This document shows, in pieces, positions 7,437 to 14,695 of a DNA stretch of 20,063 nt. The notes beneath the pieces are model-generated. The model saw nothing but the letters and a program-made list of their open reading frames with translations, did not search any database and was not told the DNA's origin. The position numbers and the translations under genes are program-made. Source of the stretch: Iamia sp038233335 (GTDB taxonomy: Bacteria > Actinomycetota > Acidimicrobiia > Acidimicrobiales > Iamiaceae); NCBI GenBank assembly GCA_038233335.1, contig JBBSME010000046.1:1-20063 (forward strand), in the 5' to 3' direction. Every line of letters starts with the position of its first letter. Position 1 is the stretch's first letter.

Positions 7437-8189
7437 ATGGAGGGCTACGACGCCGCGACCTACGGCGACCGCTTCGCGGACGTCTACGACGACTGGTACG
7501 ACGAGCCCGAGGCCACCGCGGCCGCAGTGGAGCGGGCCCGGGTGCTGGCGGCCGAGGTGGCCGGCGGCGAGCGGGTGCCCGAGCTGCTGGAGCTGGGGGT
7601 GGGCACCGGTCGCCTGGCCCTGCCCCTCGTCGCCGCCGGCGTGGCGGTGACCGGCCTCGACGCCTCGGCCGCCATGCTTGATCAGCTGGCGGCCAAGGAC
7701 GAGGCCGGCGCAGTGAGTGCTGTCGTGGGCGACATGGCCGGACCCTTGCCCGACGGCCCCTTCGACCTGGTGCTGGTGGCCCGCAACACCCTGTTCAACC
7801 TCACGACCGCCGATGCCCAGCGGGCCTGCCTGGCCGAGGTGGTGCGGGTCCTGGGCCCGGGTGGTCGGCTGGTGGTGGAGGCCTTCGTGCCCGCCGACGA
7901 GCCCGGGCCGAGCTCGTCGGTGGAGGTCCGCAGCATCAGCACCGATCGGGTGGTGCTCTTCGTGGATCGCCACGACGCGACCGCGGGGGAGTCGTGGAGC
8001 TCGTTCGTCGACATCGGTCCCGAGGGGGTGCAGTTCCGGCCCTGCCACGTCCGCTACCTGCGTCCCGACGCCCTCGACCTCCTGGCCGGCGAGGTCGGTC
8101 TGGCCCTCGAGTCCCGTCACGCCGACTGGGACCGCACTCCCTTCGACGACGACTCGGCCCACCACATCTCGGTCTTCCGGCTCGCCTAG
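7437..8189 (+). CDS. class I SAM-dependent methyltransferase
   Basis: 250 aa with a Rossmann-type methyltransferase domain. Motif I is LELGVGTGRL (residues 51-60), which binds S-adenosylmethionine. Asp75 in VTGLDASAAML is the acidic residue after strand 2, VVGDM (97-101) sits at the adenine-binding loop, and FDLVLVARNTLFNL (109-122) forms strand 4. The N-terminal YDAATYGDRFADVYDDWY is typical of methyltransferases acting on small molecules or on unknown targets. The C-terminal part ends in a strand-rich region (HISVFRLA). The start was placed at the ATG where this conserved N-terminus begins, although the frame stays open upstream through the divergent intergenic region. The acceptor substrate is unknown. 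Confidence 0.88.
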   Translation: MEGYDAATYGDRFADVYDDWYDEPEATAAAVERARVLAAEVAGGERVPELLELGVGTGRLALPLVAAGVAVTGLDASAAMLDQLAAKDEAGAVSAVVGDMAGPLPDGPFDLVLVARNTLFNLTTADAQRACLAEVVRVLGPGGRLVVEAFVPADEPGPSSSVEVRSISTDRVVLFVDRHDATAGESWSSFVDIGPEGVQFRPCHVRYLRPDALDLLAGEVGLALESRHADWDRTPFDDDSAHHISVFRLA

Positions 8190-8397
8190 GGCGGCCGCCC
8201 GTCCGGAGGGGTGCTTCGACGACGGGCACAGTCCCGTGCTCCGGCCGAAGCCCGGCTCGTCCGATGCCCCGATCTCGATCTGGCCCTCTGCCGTCGACCG
8301 GATGTCGACGGTGAACGGCGGTGGCGTCTCCACGGCCACCGGTCTGTCCAGCTCCGAGCACCTTCGCGGTCGAGAGGGTCCAGCGGGGGTGGGTCGG
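8190..8397. other. intergenic region with coding-like minus-strand composition
   Basis: 208 bp lie between the methyltransferase and the cysteine desulfurase promoter. No complete gene fits. On the minus strand from a GTG at 8339 the frame reads VETPPPFTVDIRSTAEGQ and on to about position 8200 with G or C in nearly every third position, as in real genes here. There is no stop before the frame enters the antisense of the methyltransferase. It may be a gene remnant or chance. A GGGCGGCCGCCC palindrome sits at 8189-8200. Confidence 0.3.
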
Positions 8398-8403
8398 TAG
8401 CGT
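8398..8403 (+). promoter_or_regulatory. -10 hexamer of the cysteine desulfurase gene
   Basis: TAGCGT, a 6-nt spacer (GGCGCG), then the GTG at 8410. It is a TAnnnT match with the leaderless spacing common in this window, and there is no ribosome binding site. Confidence 0.5.
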
Positions 8404-8409
8404 GGCGCG

Positions 8410-9624
8410 GTGGCTGTTGACCCCCTCCCGACGACCTACCTGGACCACGCAGCCAGCACGCCCATGCGACCCGAGGCGGTCGAGGCCATGCTCCCGTTCC
8501 TGGGCGTGCACCACGGCAACCCGTCCGGTGCCCACGCCGCCGCTCGCCACGCCCGGAGGGCCGTCGACGACGCCCGCGACGTTGTGGCTGCCCTCGTTGG
8601 CTGCTCGCCCGGTGAGGTCGTGTTCACCTCCGGGGGGACCGAGTCCGACGCCACCGCCCTGGCCGGGGTGGTCGGCGCCCGGCCCGGGGCGCTCCTGGTC
8701 GGCGCCATCGAGCACCACGCGGTGGGCGACGGCGCGGTGGCCGCAGTCCGGCTGGGCGGCACCGTCCACCCGCTGGCCGTCGACGGACGCGGCCGGGTGG
8801 CCACGGCCACCCTCGAGGCCGCCGTCGCCGAGGCCCCGTCGCCGCCCACGGTGATCTCGGTCGCCCTGGCCAACAACGAGGTGGGCACGATCCAGCCCCT
8901 CGACGCGCTGGCCGAGGTCCGCGACCGCATGGCTCCCGACGCCGTCCTCCACACCGACGCCGTCCAGGCCGCTCCCTGGCTCGACCTGTCGACCCTCGCC
9001 GGTCCGGCCGCTCTCGTGTCCCTCAGCGCCCACAAGATGGGCGGCCCCAAGGGCGTGGGCGCCCTCGTCGTGCGAGACGGCACGCCCTTCGCCCCGCTGG
9101 TGCGAGGCGGCGGTCAGGAGCGGGGCCGCCGCAGCGGCACCCACAACGTGGCCGGCATCGTCGGGTTCGGCGTGGCCGCCCGCCTGGTCGCCGAGCAGCG
9201 CGCCTCCCTCGCCGCGTCGGTCGCGGCCCGGCGGGACCGACTCGCCGTCGGCCTCCTCGCGGCGCTGACGCCTCTGGTCCCGGGCGCAGTTGAGACCGTC
9301 GTCGGGGCCGACGGCGATCGCGGCCACGTGCTGCCCGGCCACCTCCACCTCTGCCTGCCCGGAGTGGCCGCCGACGAGGTCCTCTTCCTCCTCGACCAGG
9401 AGGGGGTGGCCGCCTCCGCCGCCTCGTCGTGCGCCTCCGGCGCCACCGAGTCGTCCCACGTCTTGCGGGGCCTGGGAGTGGACGAGGCCTCGGCCCGGGG
9501 TTCGCTCCGGCTCACCCTCGGCTGGTCGACCACCGACGCCGACGTCGACCGCGCCCTGGAGGTCGTCCCCCGTGCCGTTGCCTCCGCCGTCGGCGCCCCG
9601 GTGCCGTCCTCCGCCGGGACCTGA
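8410..9624 (+). CDS. cysteine desulfurase, NifS/IscS family
   Basis: A 404-aa PLP enzyme that takes sulfur from L-cysteine as an enzyme persulfide and donates it to Fe-S assembly or tRNA thiolation. Landmarks in order: YLDHAASTP (residues 10-18), SGGTESDA (74-81), EHHA (101-104, His stacking on PLP), NNEVGTIQP (155-163), HTDAVQA (181-187), and SLSAHKMGGPKGVG (204-217) with the PLP-binding Lys209. The reactive Cys341 lies in the loop SSCASGATESSHVL (339-352), the SxCxSG pattern of group I (NifS/IscS) desulfurases. Length is normal. The GTG is set by the -10-like TAGCGT 6 nt before it. mnmA follows 76 nt downstream, so the natural role is sulfur supply for MnmA, with Fe-S work also possible. 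Confidence 0.94.
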   Translation: MAVDPLPTTYLDHAASTPMRPEAVEAMLPFLGVHHGNPSGAHAAARHARRAVDDARDVVAALVGCSPGEVVFTSGGTESDATALAGVVGARPGALLVGAIEHHAVGDGAVAAVRLGGTVHPLAVDGRGRVATATLEAAVAEAPSPPTVISVALANNEVGTIQPLDALAEVRDRMAPDAVLHTDAVQAAPWLDLSTLAGPAALVSLSAHKMGGPKGVGALVVRDGTPFAPLVRGGGQERGRRSGTHNVAGIVGFGVAARLVAEQRASLAASVAARRDRLAVGLLAALTPLVPGAVETVVGADGDRGHVLPGHLHLCLPGVAADEVLFLLDQEGVAASAASSCASGATESSHVLRGLGVDEASARGSLRLTLGWSTTDADVDRALEVVPRAVASAVGAPVPSSAGT

Positions 9625-9638
9625 CGTGCCCCCGGCAA

Positions 9639-9683
9639 ACCTGCGGCACTTGTCCAGCAAGACCGTTGACATCTGCCGCAGGT
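9639..9683 (+). repeat. 10-bp inverted repeat upstream of mnmA
   Basis: ACCTGCGGCA (9639-9648) and its exact reverse complement TGCCGCAGGT (9674-9683) enclose 25 nt. A small nested hairpin CTTG-TCCAG-CAAG (9649-9661) stacks directly on the 5' arm. The structure lies between the desulfurase stop and the mnmA start and overlaps a TTGACA. It could be an operator, a leader RNA structure or a processing site. There is no T-run, so a classical terminator is unlikely. Confidence 0.5.
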
Positions 9684-9694
9684 ACGCGGAGGGT
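9666..9694 (+). promoter_or_regulatory. possible mnmA promoter
   Basis: A consensus -35 TTGACA (9666-9671) is followed after exactly 17 nt by GAGGGT (9689-9694), which lies 6 nt before the mnmA ATG, as at the other leaderless genes. The same stretch contains GGAGGG, which would also serve as a ribosome binding site at 7-8 nt. The two readings cannot be separated from sequence. Confidence 0.4.
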
Positions 9695-9700
9695 CGTCCG

Positions 9701-10756
9701 ATGAGGGTGCTGGTGGCCATGTCGGGTGGCGTCGACTCCTCGGTGGCCGCGGCCCGGCTGGTGGCCGATGGCCACGAGGTCACCGGAGCGACGCTCAAGC
9801 TGTGGGGCGGCGAGTCCGACACCGGGTGCTGCTCGGTGGCCGACGTCGACGACGCCCGCCGCGTGGCCGACAGCCTCGGCATCGAGCACCACACCTTCGC
9901 CTACGGCGACGAGTTCGAGTCCGACGTGGTGGCGCCCTACGTCGCGGCCCACGCGGCCGGGGCCACACCCAACCCCTGCATGGCGTGCAACCGCCACATC
10001 AAGTTCGGTGTCCTGCTGGACCGGGCTGACCGCCTCGGCTTCGACGCGATCGCCACCGGCCACCACGCCCGCGTCGTCGTGGGCGTCGACCGCGTGCGAC
10101 GGGTCGGGAGGGGCGCGGACGGGGCCAAGGACCAGTCCTACGTCCTGGCCGGCCTCGACCACGATCGGCTCGGCCGGGTCCTGTTCCCCGTCGGCGACCT
10201 CACCAAGGCCGACGTGCGAGCCCAGGCGGCCGACCTCGACCTGCGCACCGCGGCCAAGCCCGACAGCCAGGACGTGTGCTTCATCACCCGGGCCGACGGT
10301 CGCGCCCGCTTCCTCGGTCGGCGGTTGCCGCTCACCCCCGGACGGGTGGTGGACGCCCAGGGCGCTGCCCTCGGCGCGGTCGACGCGGTGGAGACGGTCA
10401 CCATCGGACAGCGGCGGGGTCTGGGCCTCCCCGGGGGCACCGCGCCCCGCTACGCATTGACCGTCGACACCGCCGCCGCGACCGTCGTGGTCGGGTGGGA
10501 GGCCGACCTCCAGGTGCCCTCGCAGCCCCTCACGGATGTGGGCGGCGACCTGGGTGCGGCGGAGCGCGCCGTCCGCTGGCAGGTCAGCGCCCACGGCGAG
10601 CCTCGCCCGGGCCGCCTCGAGAGGGCCGGCGACGGCTGGGCTGTGCGGTGGGGCCAGCTGCAGCGCCGGGTCGCCCCCGGTCAGGCCGTCGTTGCCTACG
10701 TCGACGACGCTGTGGTCGCCTGGGCCTCCGCCGCACCCGTTCCCTCCGACGGCTGA
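9701..10756 (+). CDS. mnmA: tRNA-specific 2-thiouridylase
   Basis: MnmA makes 2-thiouridine at the wobble position 34 of tRNAs for Lys, Glu and Gln, using ATP and a persulfide relay. The 351-aa protein has the PP-loop ATPase motif MSGGVDSS (residues 7-14). It has the first catalytic cysteine Cys93 in TPNPCMACNRHIKF (89-102) and the second, Cys193, in KPDSQDVCFI (186-195). ATGHHAR (118-124) and KDQSYVLAGL (143-152) are tRNA and ATP contact segments. The C-terminal beta-barrel domain starts around TIGQRRGLGLPGG. The length is slightly short but complete. The ATG has GGAGGG upstream. The longer frame upstream is antisense-type noise inside the desulfurase gene. The cysteine desulfurase just upstream is the expected sulfur donor. 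Confidence 0.96.
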   Translation: MRVLVAMSGGVDSSVAAARLVADGHEVTGATLKLWGGESDTGCCSVADVDDARRVADSLGIEHHTFAYGDEFESDVVAPYVAAHAAGATPNPCMACNRHIKFGVLLDRADRLGFDAIATGHHARVVVGVDRVRRVGRGADGAKDQSYVLAGLDHDRLGRVLFPVGDLTKADVRAQAADLDLRTAAKPDSQDVCFITRADGRARFLGRRLPLTPGRVVDAQGAALGAVDAVETVTIGQRRGLGLPGGTAPRYALTVDTAAATVVVGWEADLQVPSQPLTDVGGDLGAAERAVRWQVSAHGEPRPGRLERAGDGWAVRWGQLQRRVAPGQAVVAYVDDAVVAWASAAPVPSDG

Positions 10757-10769
10757 CCGAACGACCGTC

Positions 10770-11030
10770 CAGCGCGACCTGGTGTCGGAATCTGCGCCGA
10801 GGCTCCGGCCGCGCCGACGGCGGCGAGGAGGCCCGCCCGCCACCTGGCCGGGGATGCCCGTCACCGCGTCGCCCACCGCCTCCGCGCACCCGTCCAGGTT
10901 GGTCACCCCGCGGTCCTCGTCCTCGGCCTCCCTAACGGGGTCCTTGTTGGGCTCCTCGCCGTCGGCCTGGGCCGCCCCGTCGACGGGCCAGGGCCACCCG
11001 CACCGCGCCCCGGCGGGTCCGGGTGGTCAT
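10770..11030 (-). pseudogene. remnant of a fourth gene of the MinD-like cluster, frameshifted
   Basis: On the minus strand an ATG at 11030 overlaps the stop of the upstream gene as ATGA, the classic coupled arrangement. It encodes MTTRTRRGAVRVALA, the beginning of a signal peptide, but the frame soon falls apart and reaches TAG. From about 10984 a different frame has clean GC-rich third positions and protein-like sequence (VDGAAQADGEEPNKDPV and, later, NLDGCAEAVGDAVTGIPG). From about 10836 the third frame gives a hydrophobic run (AGLLAAVGAAGASA). No frame is open throughout, and the signal enters the 3' end of mnmA. My reading is a secreted or membrane protein gene, perhaps a TrbL-like partner of the cluster, broken by indels and truncated. 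A chance pattern is the alternative. Confidence 0.4.
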
Positions 11031-11902
11031 CCGCCACCGGCCGAGGCCGGGGGCGGGTCGCCGGGCAGCCGCACCACCGGCCACTCCCCCGCGTCAGGAT
11101 CGGCTGGGTCCCAGTAGGTGAACCCGTCCAGCCGCGGTGAGGTGCGAAGCAGGTCGTCCCCGTCGACGATGTCCAACGCCGGGCTCGGGCCGGACTCGAT
11201 CGAGGTGGTGACCACCCGCCAGTCGTCGGCCTCAACGTCCCACTCCAGGGTCCAGGTCACGGTGCGGAACACCACCTGGGGGCCCTCCACCGGCTCCTTC
11301 GACACGATGCCCGCGTCCCACACCTCGATGACCGCCTGCTCATCGCTGTAGCTCTCCGTACGCCACGCCAGCGGCGTGGTCTGCGAGGCCAGGGCGTCGA
11401 GCGTGCCGTCGTCCTGGTACTGGCCCAGGAGCCGGCCCCGGGCCCGCTCCTCGAGCTCGCGCTCCTCGTCCCGGGTCTCCTCGGTCCACACCGCATCGAG
11501 CAGATCGAAGGCCACCTGGGGGTTCTCGGTGCGGCCGTAGTACGACGACCAGGACATGACCGCGGCCACCGTGCCGGCCTCGTCGCGGCTGTAGCCGACG
11601 GGGATCCCGTCATCGGTCACCCCCGTGGGCCCGTTCGGGAACGGGTCCCCCGGCGCCCCCGGATCCTCCGGAGCCGGGCCGGTGATGATCGTCTGCGTCG
11701 TCGTGTCGTCGGTGGCGGGGCCGCCGTCGTCGTTGCGGCCGCGAACCCAGAACGCGGCCATGACCAGCAGCACCGCCGCGACCACCACCCCGACCACGAT
11801 CAGAGCCAGCCGGGCCGGCGACTCCCCTCCCCCACCGGGGCGGCCCGGGCCCCGGCCGCCGCGGGGGGCGGAGCTGGTGCGGGAGACGATGGTGGCCGGC
11901 AT
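11027..11902 (-). CDS. single-pass membrane protein of the MinD-like cluster
   Basis: A 291-aa protein with a basic, Gly/Arg/Pro-rich N-terminus, one membrane helix (LALIVVGVVVAAVLLVMAAF, about residues 32-51) and a long extracytoplasmic part. The linker (residues 55-100) is rich in Asp, Thr and Pro. It leads into GIPVGYSRDEAGTVAAVMSW (residues 99-118), a pattern I associate with proteins encoded in actinobacterial conjugation-like loci. This is a recollection, not a search. The last third holds beta-strand-like, Trp-rich segments (VTWTLEWDVEADDWRVVTT). The ATG overlaps the stop of the pilin-like gene as TGATG, so translation is probably coupled. Its own stop overlaps the start of a broken downstream gene. 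Function unknown. It is probably an envelope-spanning scaffold partner. Confidence 0.8.
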   Translation of the reverse strand: MPATIVSRTSSAPRGGRGPGRPGGGGESPARLALIVVGVVVAAVLLVMAAFWVRGRNDDGGPATDDTTTQTIITGPAPEDPGAPGDPFPNGPTGVTDDGIPVGYSRDEAGTVAAVMSWSSYYGRTENPQVAFDLLDAVWTEETRDEERELEERARGRLLGQYQDDGTLDALASQTTPLAWRTESYSDEQAVIEVWDAGIVSKEPVEGPQVVFRTVTWTLEWDVEADDWRVVTTSIESGPSPALDIVDGDDLLRTSPRLDGFTYWDPADPDAGEWPVVRLPGDPPPASAGGG

Positions 11903-12198
11903 CAGCCCGCCGCTCCCTTGATCAGCGTGCTGGCCGACCCGATGACCGCGGCGCCGACCAGGGCCAGCAGCACGGCCCGCTTGCCCACCGAGGTGGCCTG
12001 CACGTTGGAGCCGACGCCGCCGATGGCCCAGGCCGCGCCGCCGGCCACCAGCGCGATGGCACCGGTCAGCAGCGACCAGAAGGCGATGCCGTTGACGATC
12101 TCGACCGCTCTCGGCGTCTCGGGGAGCGCGTCGGCGTCGGGCTCGACGTTGACCTGGGCGACCAGGGTGCCGGCCAGGCCGTCGATGGTGCTGAGCAT
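11902..12198 (-). CDS. two-helix pilin-like small membrane protein
   Basis: 98 aa. A polar N-terminus of about 33 residues is followed by two hydrophobic helices (VNGIAFWSLLTGAIALVAGG, residues 35-54, and AVLLALVGAAVIGSASTLI, residues 75-93). A short Gly-rich loop (GGVGSNVQATSVGKR) joins them. This two-helix layout with a small basic turn resembles VirB2/TrbC major pilins of type IV secretion systems and the small proteins found next to MinD-like ATPases in actinobacteria. The ATG is well supported by AAGGAGG 5 nt upstream, one of the strongest ribosome binding sites in the window. It suggests high expression, as expected of a structural subunit. That site overlaps the TAA of the upstream ATPase gene. 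No clear signal-peptidase site is seen. Confidence 0.82.
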   Translation of the reverse strand: MLSTIDGLAGTLVAQVNVEPDADALPETPRAVEIVNGIAFWSLLTGAIALVAGGAAWAIGGVGSNVQATSVGKRAVLLALVGAAVIGSASTLIKGAAG

Positions 12199-12208
12199 GG
12201 GTGCCTCC

Positions 12209-13393
12209 TTATGCGGTGTGCGAGGGGCCGCCGGGCGGGTGGCCGGAGAGATCAGGGGGCGGTGGTGCCGGGGGTGGGACCGGGGCGGTGGGTGTGTCCG
12301 GGCCTCGGCCCGACAGCGGCACCCCCGGTCCAGTGGGACTGTGGGCACTGTCCGCCGTGGGGCCGAGGGACCGTGGGGGACCGGCACTGAAGCCGAGGGT
12401 CACGGCCCGGGCCAGCGACAGGTAGGCGTCCCGGGTCAAGGTGGCCAGCGCGTCGAGGCCGTCGATGCCCCCGGCCGCCAGGACCGGGTCGTACGGGATC
12501 TCGATCACGGCCCGGACCAGGCCGGCGAAGTGGGCGAACAGCGGGTCGAGGTCGACGGCCAGGTCGTTGCGCGACGCGTTGACGACCACCACGGCGTCGT
12601 CGACCTGGTCGGGGCGGGCGTGGGCCCGCAGCCAGCGGAGCAGGTGATCGGCGTGGCGGGCCTGGTCCACCGCCGGGCCGGTGACCACCACCAACTGGGT
12701 GGCCATGGCCAGCACGGCGCGCATGGCGTCGTGCAGCACCCCGGTGCCGCAGTCGGTCAGGACCAGGTTGTAGTGCTGACCGAGGACGGCCTGGGCGTCG
12801 GCGTAGTCCTGGGCGGTGAAGGCCTCCGACACTTCCGGATCGGCGTCGCCGGGGACGACCTCCAGGCGCGATGGGGCCTGGGTGGTGTAGGCCCGGACGT
12901 CCCGGTAGGACACCAGGTCAGCCCGGGCGGCCAGCAGTTCGCGGACCGTGGCCGAGGTGGTGGGGGCGACCCGGTAGCCGAGGGTGCCGTAGTCGGGGTT
13001 GGCGTCGAGGGCGACGACCCGGTCGCCCCGCTCGGCGGCCAGGGTGTGGCCCAGCATCAACGTGGTGGTGGTCTTGCCCACCCCGCCCTTGGTCGAGAGG
13101 ACGGCGATCCGTTCACCGGCGCGCCTGGCCACCGGGGCCGCCACCTCGGCGCGCAGCTCGGACCGGGCTGCCTCGGCCGCGGAGGGCCCCGGGTTCACCG
13201 CCCCGCTGGTCATCCGGTACAGGGCCCGGCGCCACCCCGTGGATGGGGCGGCCGGGGCCGGGGCGATCAGCGTCTGGGGCTGCCACACGTCAGGCCCGGG
13301 GCCGGTGCCCCCTGTGACCGGCTCGTCACTCTGTGACGCGGTATTCTGCGGGTGCGGCGTCTCCGGTCGCAGTTCGACCACCTCATGGGTCAC
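12209..13393 (-). CDS. MinD/ParA-like ATPase
   Basis: A P-loop ATPase of the MinD/ParA group, 394 aa from the chosen start. The deviant Walker A is LSTKGGVGKTTTT (about residues 99-111), with the signature Lys. VVALDANPD (127-135) carries the switch Asp, and LVLTDCGTG (210-218) is Walker B-like. The N-terminal 80 residues include WQPQTLIAPAPAAPSTGWRR and YRMTSGAVNPGPS, resembling EspI-like ATPases of actinobacterial secretion loci. The tail (last 55 residues) is proline-rich. The start is uncertain. The frame opens at 13513, but codons before about 13400 have AT-rich third positions unlike coding DNA, so I prefer GTG 13393, with TTG 13411 possible. It leads a tight operon with the pilin-like and single-pass proteins and may position or energise their assembly. 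Confidence 0.85.
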   Translation of the reverse strand: MTHEVVELRPETPHPQNTASQSDEPVTGGTGPGPDVWQPQTLIAPAPAAPSTGWRRALYRMTSGAVNPGPSAAEAARSELRAEVAAPVARRAGERIAVLSTKGGVGKTTTTLMLGHTLAAERGDRVVALDANPDYGTLGYRVAPTTSATVRELLAARADLVSYRDVRAYTTQAPSRLEVVPGDADPEVSEAFTAQDYADAQAVLGQHYNLVLTDCGTGVLHDAMRAVLAMATQLVVVTGPAVDQARHADHLLRWLRAHARPDQVDDAVVVVNASRNDLAVDLDPLFAHFAGLVRAVIEIPYDPVLAAGGIDGLDALATLTRDAYLSLARAVTLGFSAGPPRSLGPTADSAHSPTGPGVPLSGRGPDTPTAPVPPPAPPPPDLSGHPPGGPSHTA

Positions 13394-13413
13394 GTCGTCG
13401 GCATGGCTCAAAG

Positions 13414-13507
13414 GGGGTTCTTGTCCCCTCTCGTGGGTGCCCGTTGTACCCCGTCTCCGCGCCGACAAACCGGAACGCGGCCTTGTCCGAATACCTACAT
13501 CGGTAGG
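13414..13507 (-). promoter_or_regulatory. probable leader and promoter region of the MinD-like operon
   Basis: This stretch is noticeably less GC-rich than its surroundings. On the minus strand it contains CCTAC-CGAT-GTAGG (13507-13494), an inverted repeat next to GGTATTC, then further downstream GGGG-ACAAGAA-CCCC (13428-13414), a small hairpin just before the likely start codon. I read it as promoter plus a structured 5' leader. The exact -10 and transcription start cannot be fixed. Confidence 0.35.
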
Positions 13508-13710
13508 CCTCATCGTGCTCTTGGGGGTTTTGCGGCGGGGAGTCGTGAGGGGTCACCGAGGGCGGGCGCCGGCGTCCTCGTCGGTGATGCCGGAGTCGGA
13601 GTGAGTGCCGCCGCGGCCGGGTGGGTGCGCGACGCGCTCACCGTCGCCGACGGGTCCTGCGGGCCCGGGCCCTCCTCGATCCGTTGCCGGGCTCCCCTGC
13701 CGAGGACGAC

Positions 13711-14598
13711 CTACTGCACCGGGATGCGGCGCGAGGCGGCCTCGGCCAGGACCGCGGCGGGCCGGCTGGGGGTGAACGCCACCCGGGTCGCGGGCTGGGT
13801 CTCCAGCTCCGTCCGGCCCTGGCGGACGGTCACCGCCAGCGCCTCGCTGGTGGTCAGCACGAGGGACAGGCCCGTCGCCCCCAGGCTGAGGTCGAGGGCG
13901 GCGACGTCCGCCGGAGCCGGCCCCAGGCTCTCGATGAGGGGACGGGGCGCCATCACCGCGTCGGGCCGGGCCACGGGGTCGTGGACCACTAGGCCGGAGG
14001 GCACGAAGACCAGCCACCGCCGGGCCAGCTGGTGCAGCGATCGCACACCGGCCACCACGACCACCGCCCCGACGACGAGCAGGACGCCGCCGACCACCCA
14101 CTGCTCGGTGGCCAGCAGCAACGGGCCGGCGACGGCCCCGGCCGCCACCGCCATCCAGGTGAGGAGGCCGAGGGCCGCCAGCGCGGGCGGGCAGCGGAGG
14201 GCGAAGCGACGCTCGCTCCCATAGGCCGAGCCCGTCACGAAGGCGTCGCCCACCACGGGGGCGAAGGCGAGGGCGACCGCCGCAGCGGCCGGGATGACCG
14301 CGAGGGCACCGGTGGTGAGGTCGGCATCAGCGCTTCCCGGGCCCGCAGCCCAGGCCGCGACGGCCAGGGCCCCGGGGACACCGATGCGCACCACGCTGAG
14401 GCTCGAGGCGCGGGGCACCAGGGTGGCGACCAGCACGGCCACCCACCCGCCCCAGGCCATGATCGTGACCAGCGCGCGCAGGGCGCCGGCCCGCCCGGCG
14501 AGGGCATCGCCCAGGGCCGGCCCTGCGGCCAGGGGCAGCACGAACCACAGGAGGCGCAGGGCCCCCAGGGCGGCGGTGGTGGGCGAGGGGCGGGACAC
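13711..14598 (-). CDS. integral membrane protein of unknown function
   Basis: 295 aa. About six hydrophobic segments fill the first 190 residues (for example LRLLWFVLPLAAGPALGDAL, and a pair LGLLTWMAVAAGAVAGPLLL / VVGGVLLVVGAVVVVAGV). A soluble C-terminal part of about 100 residues begins at ARRWLVFVPSGLVVHDP. It contains strand-like repeats (LDLSLGATGLSLVLTTSEALAV) that resemble a PH-like domain following a membrane anchor. I do not recognise a named family. The GTG at 14598 is chosen because the first helix begins about 10 residues later and AAATCT lies 8 nt upstream. The frame stays open upstream only as the antisense of the MetE-like gene. It is divergent from that gene (97 bp), and 197 bp of unassigned DNA separate its end from the MinD-like operon. 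Confidence 0.75.
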   Translation of the reverse strand: MSRPSPTTAALGALRLLWFVLPLAAGPALGDALAGRAGALRALVTIMAWGGWVAVLVATLVPRASSLSVVRIGVPGALAVAAWAAGPGSADADLTTGALAVIPAAAAVALAFAPVVGDAFVTGSAYGSERRFALRCPPALAALGLLTWMAVAAGAVAGPLLLATEQWVVGGVLLVVGAVVVVAGVRSLHQLARRWLVFVPSGLVVHDPVARPDAVMAPRPLIESLGPAPADVAALDLSLGATGLSLVLTTSEALAVTVRQGRTELETQPATRVAFTPSRPAAVLAEAASRRIPVQ

Positions 14599-14695
14599 GA
14601 GAGGTGAGATTTGCCCATGCGGTCCCCGCCTGACCACTCTTGGTGTCACCGAGGGGCCCCGCAGGACGGGTTCCGGCGCACCACAAGGGGATCTC

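Noticed and set aside
8189..8200. GGGCGGCCGCCC palindrome after the methyltransferase stop
   Set aside because: There is no loop and no T-run, and short GC palindromes are expected by chance here.
7936..9894. Minus-strand open frame of 652 codons opposite the cysteine desulfurase and mnmA
   Set aside because: It lies antisense to two genes with conserved catalytic motifs, and its composition is typical of a GC-rich shadow frame.
13513..13640. Short minus-strand frame ending ATGA at the possible start 13513 of the MinD-like gene
   Set aside because: It is a Pro/Ala/Thr repeat-like sequence with no start signal, and the 13513 start itself is doubtful.
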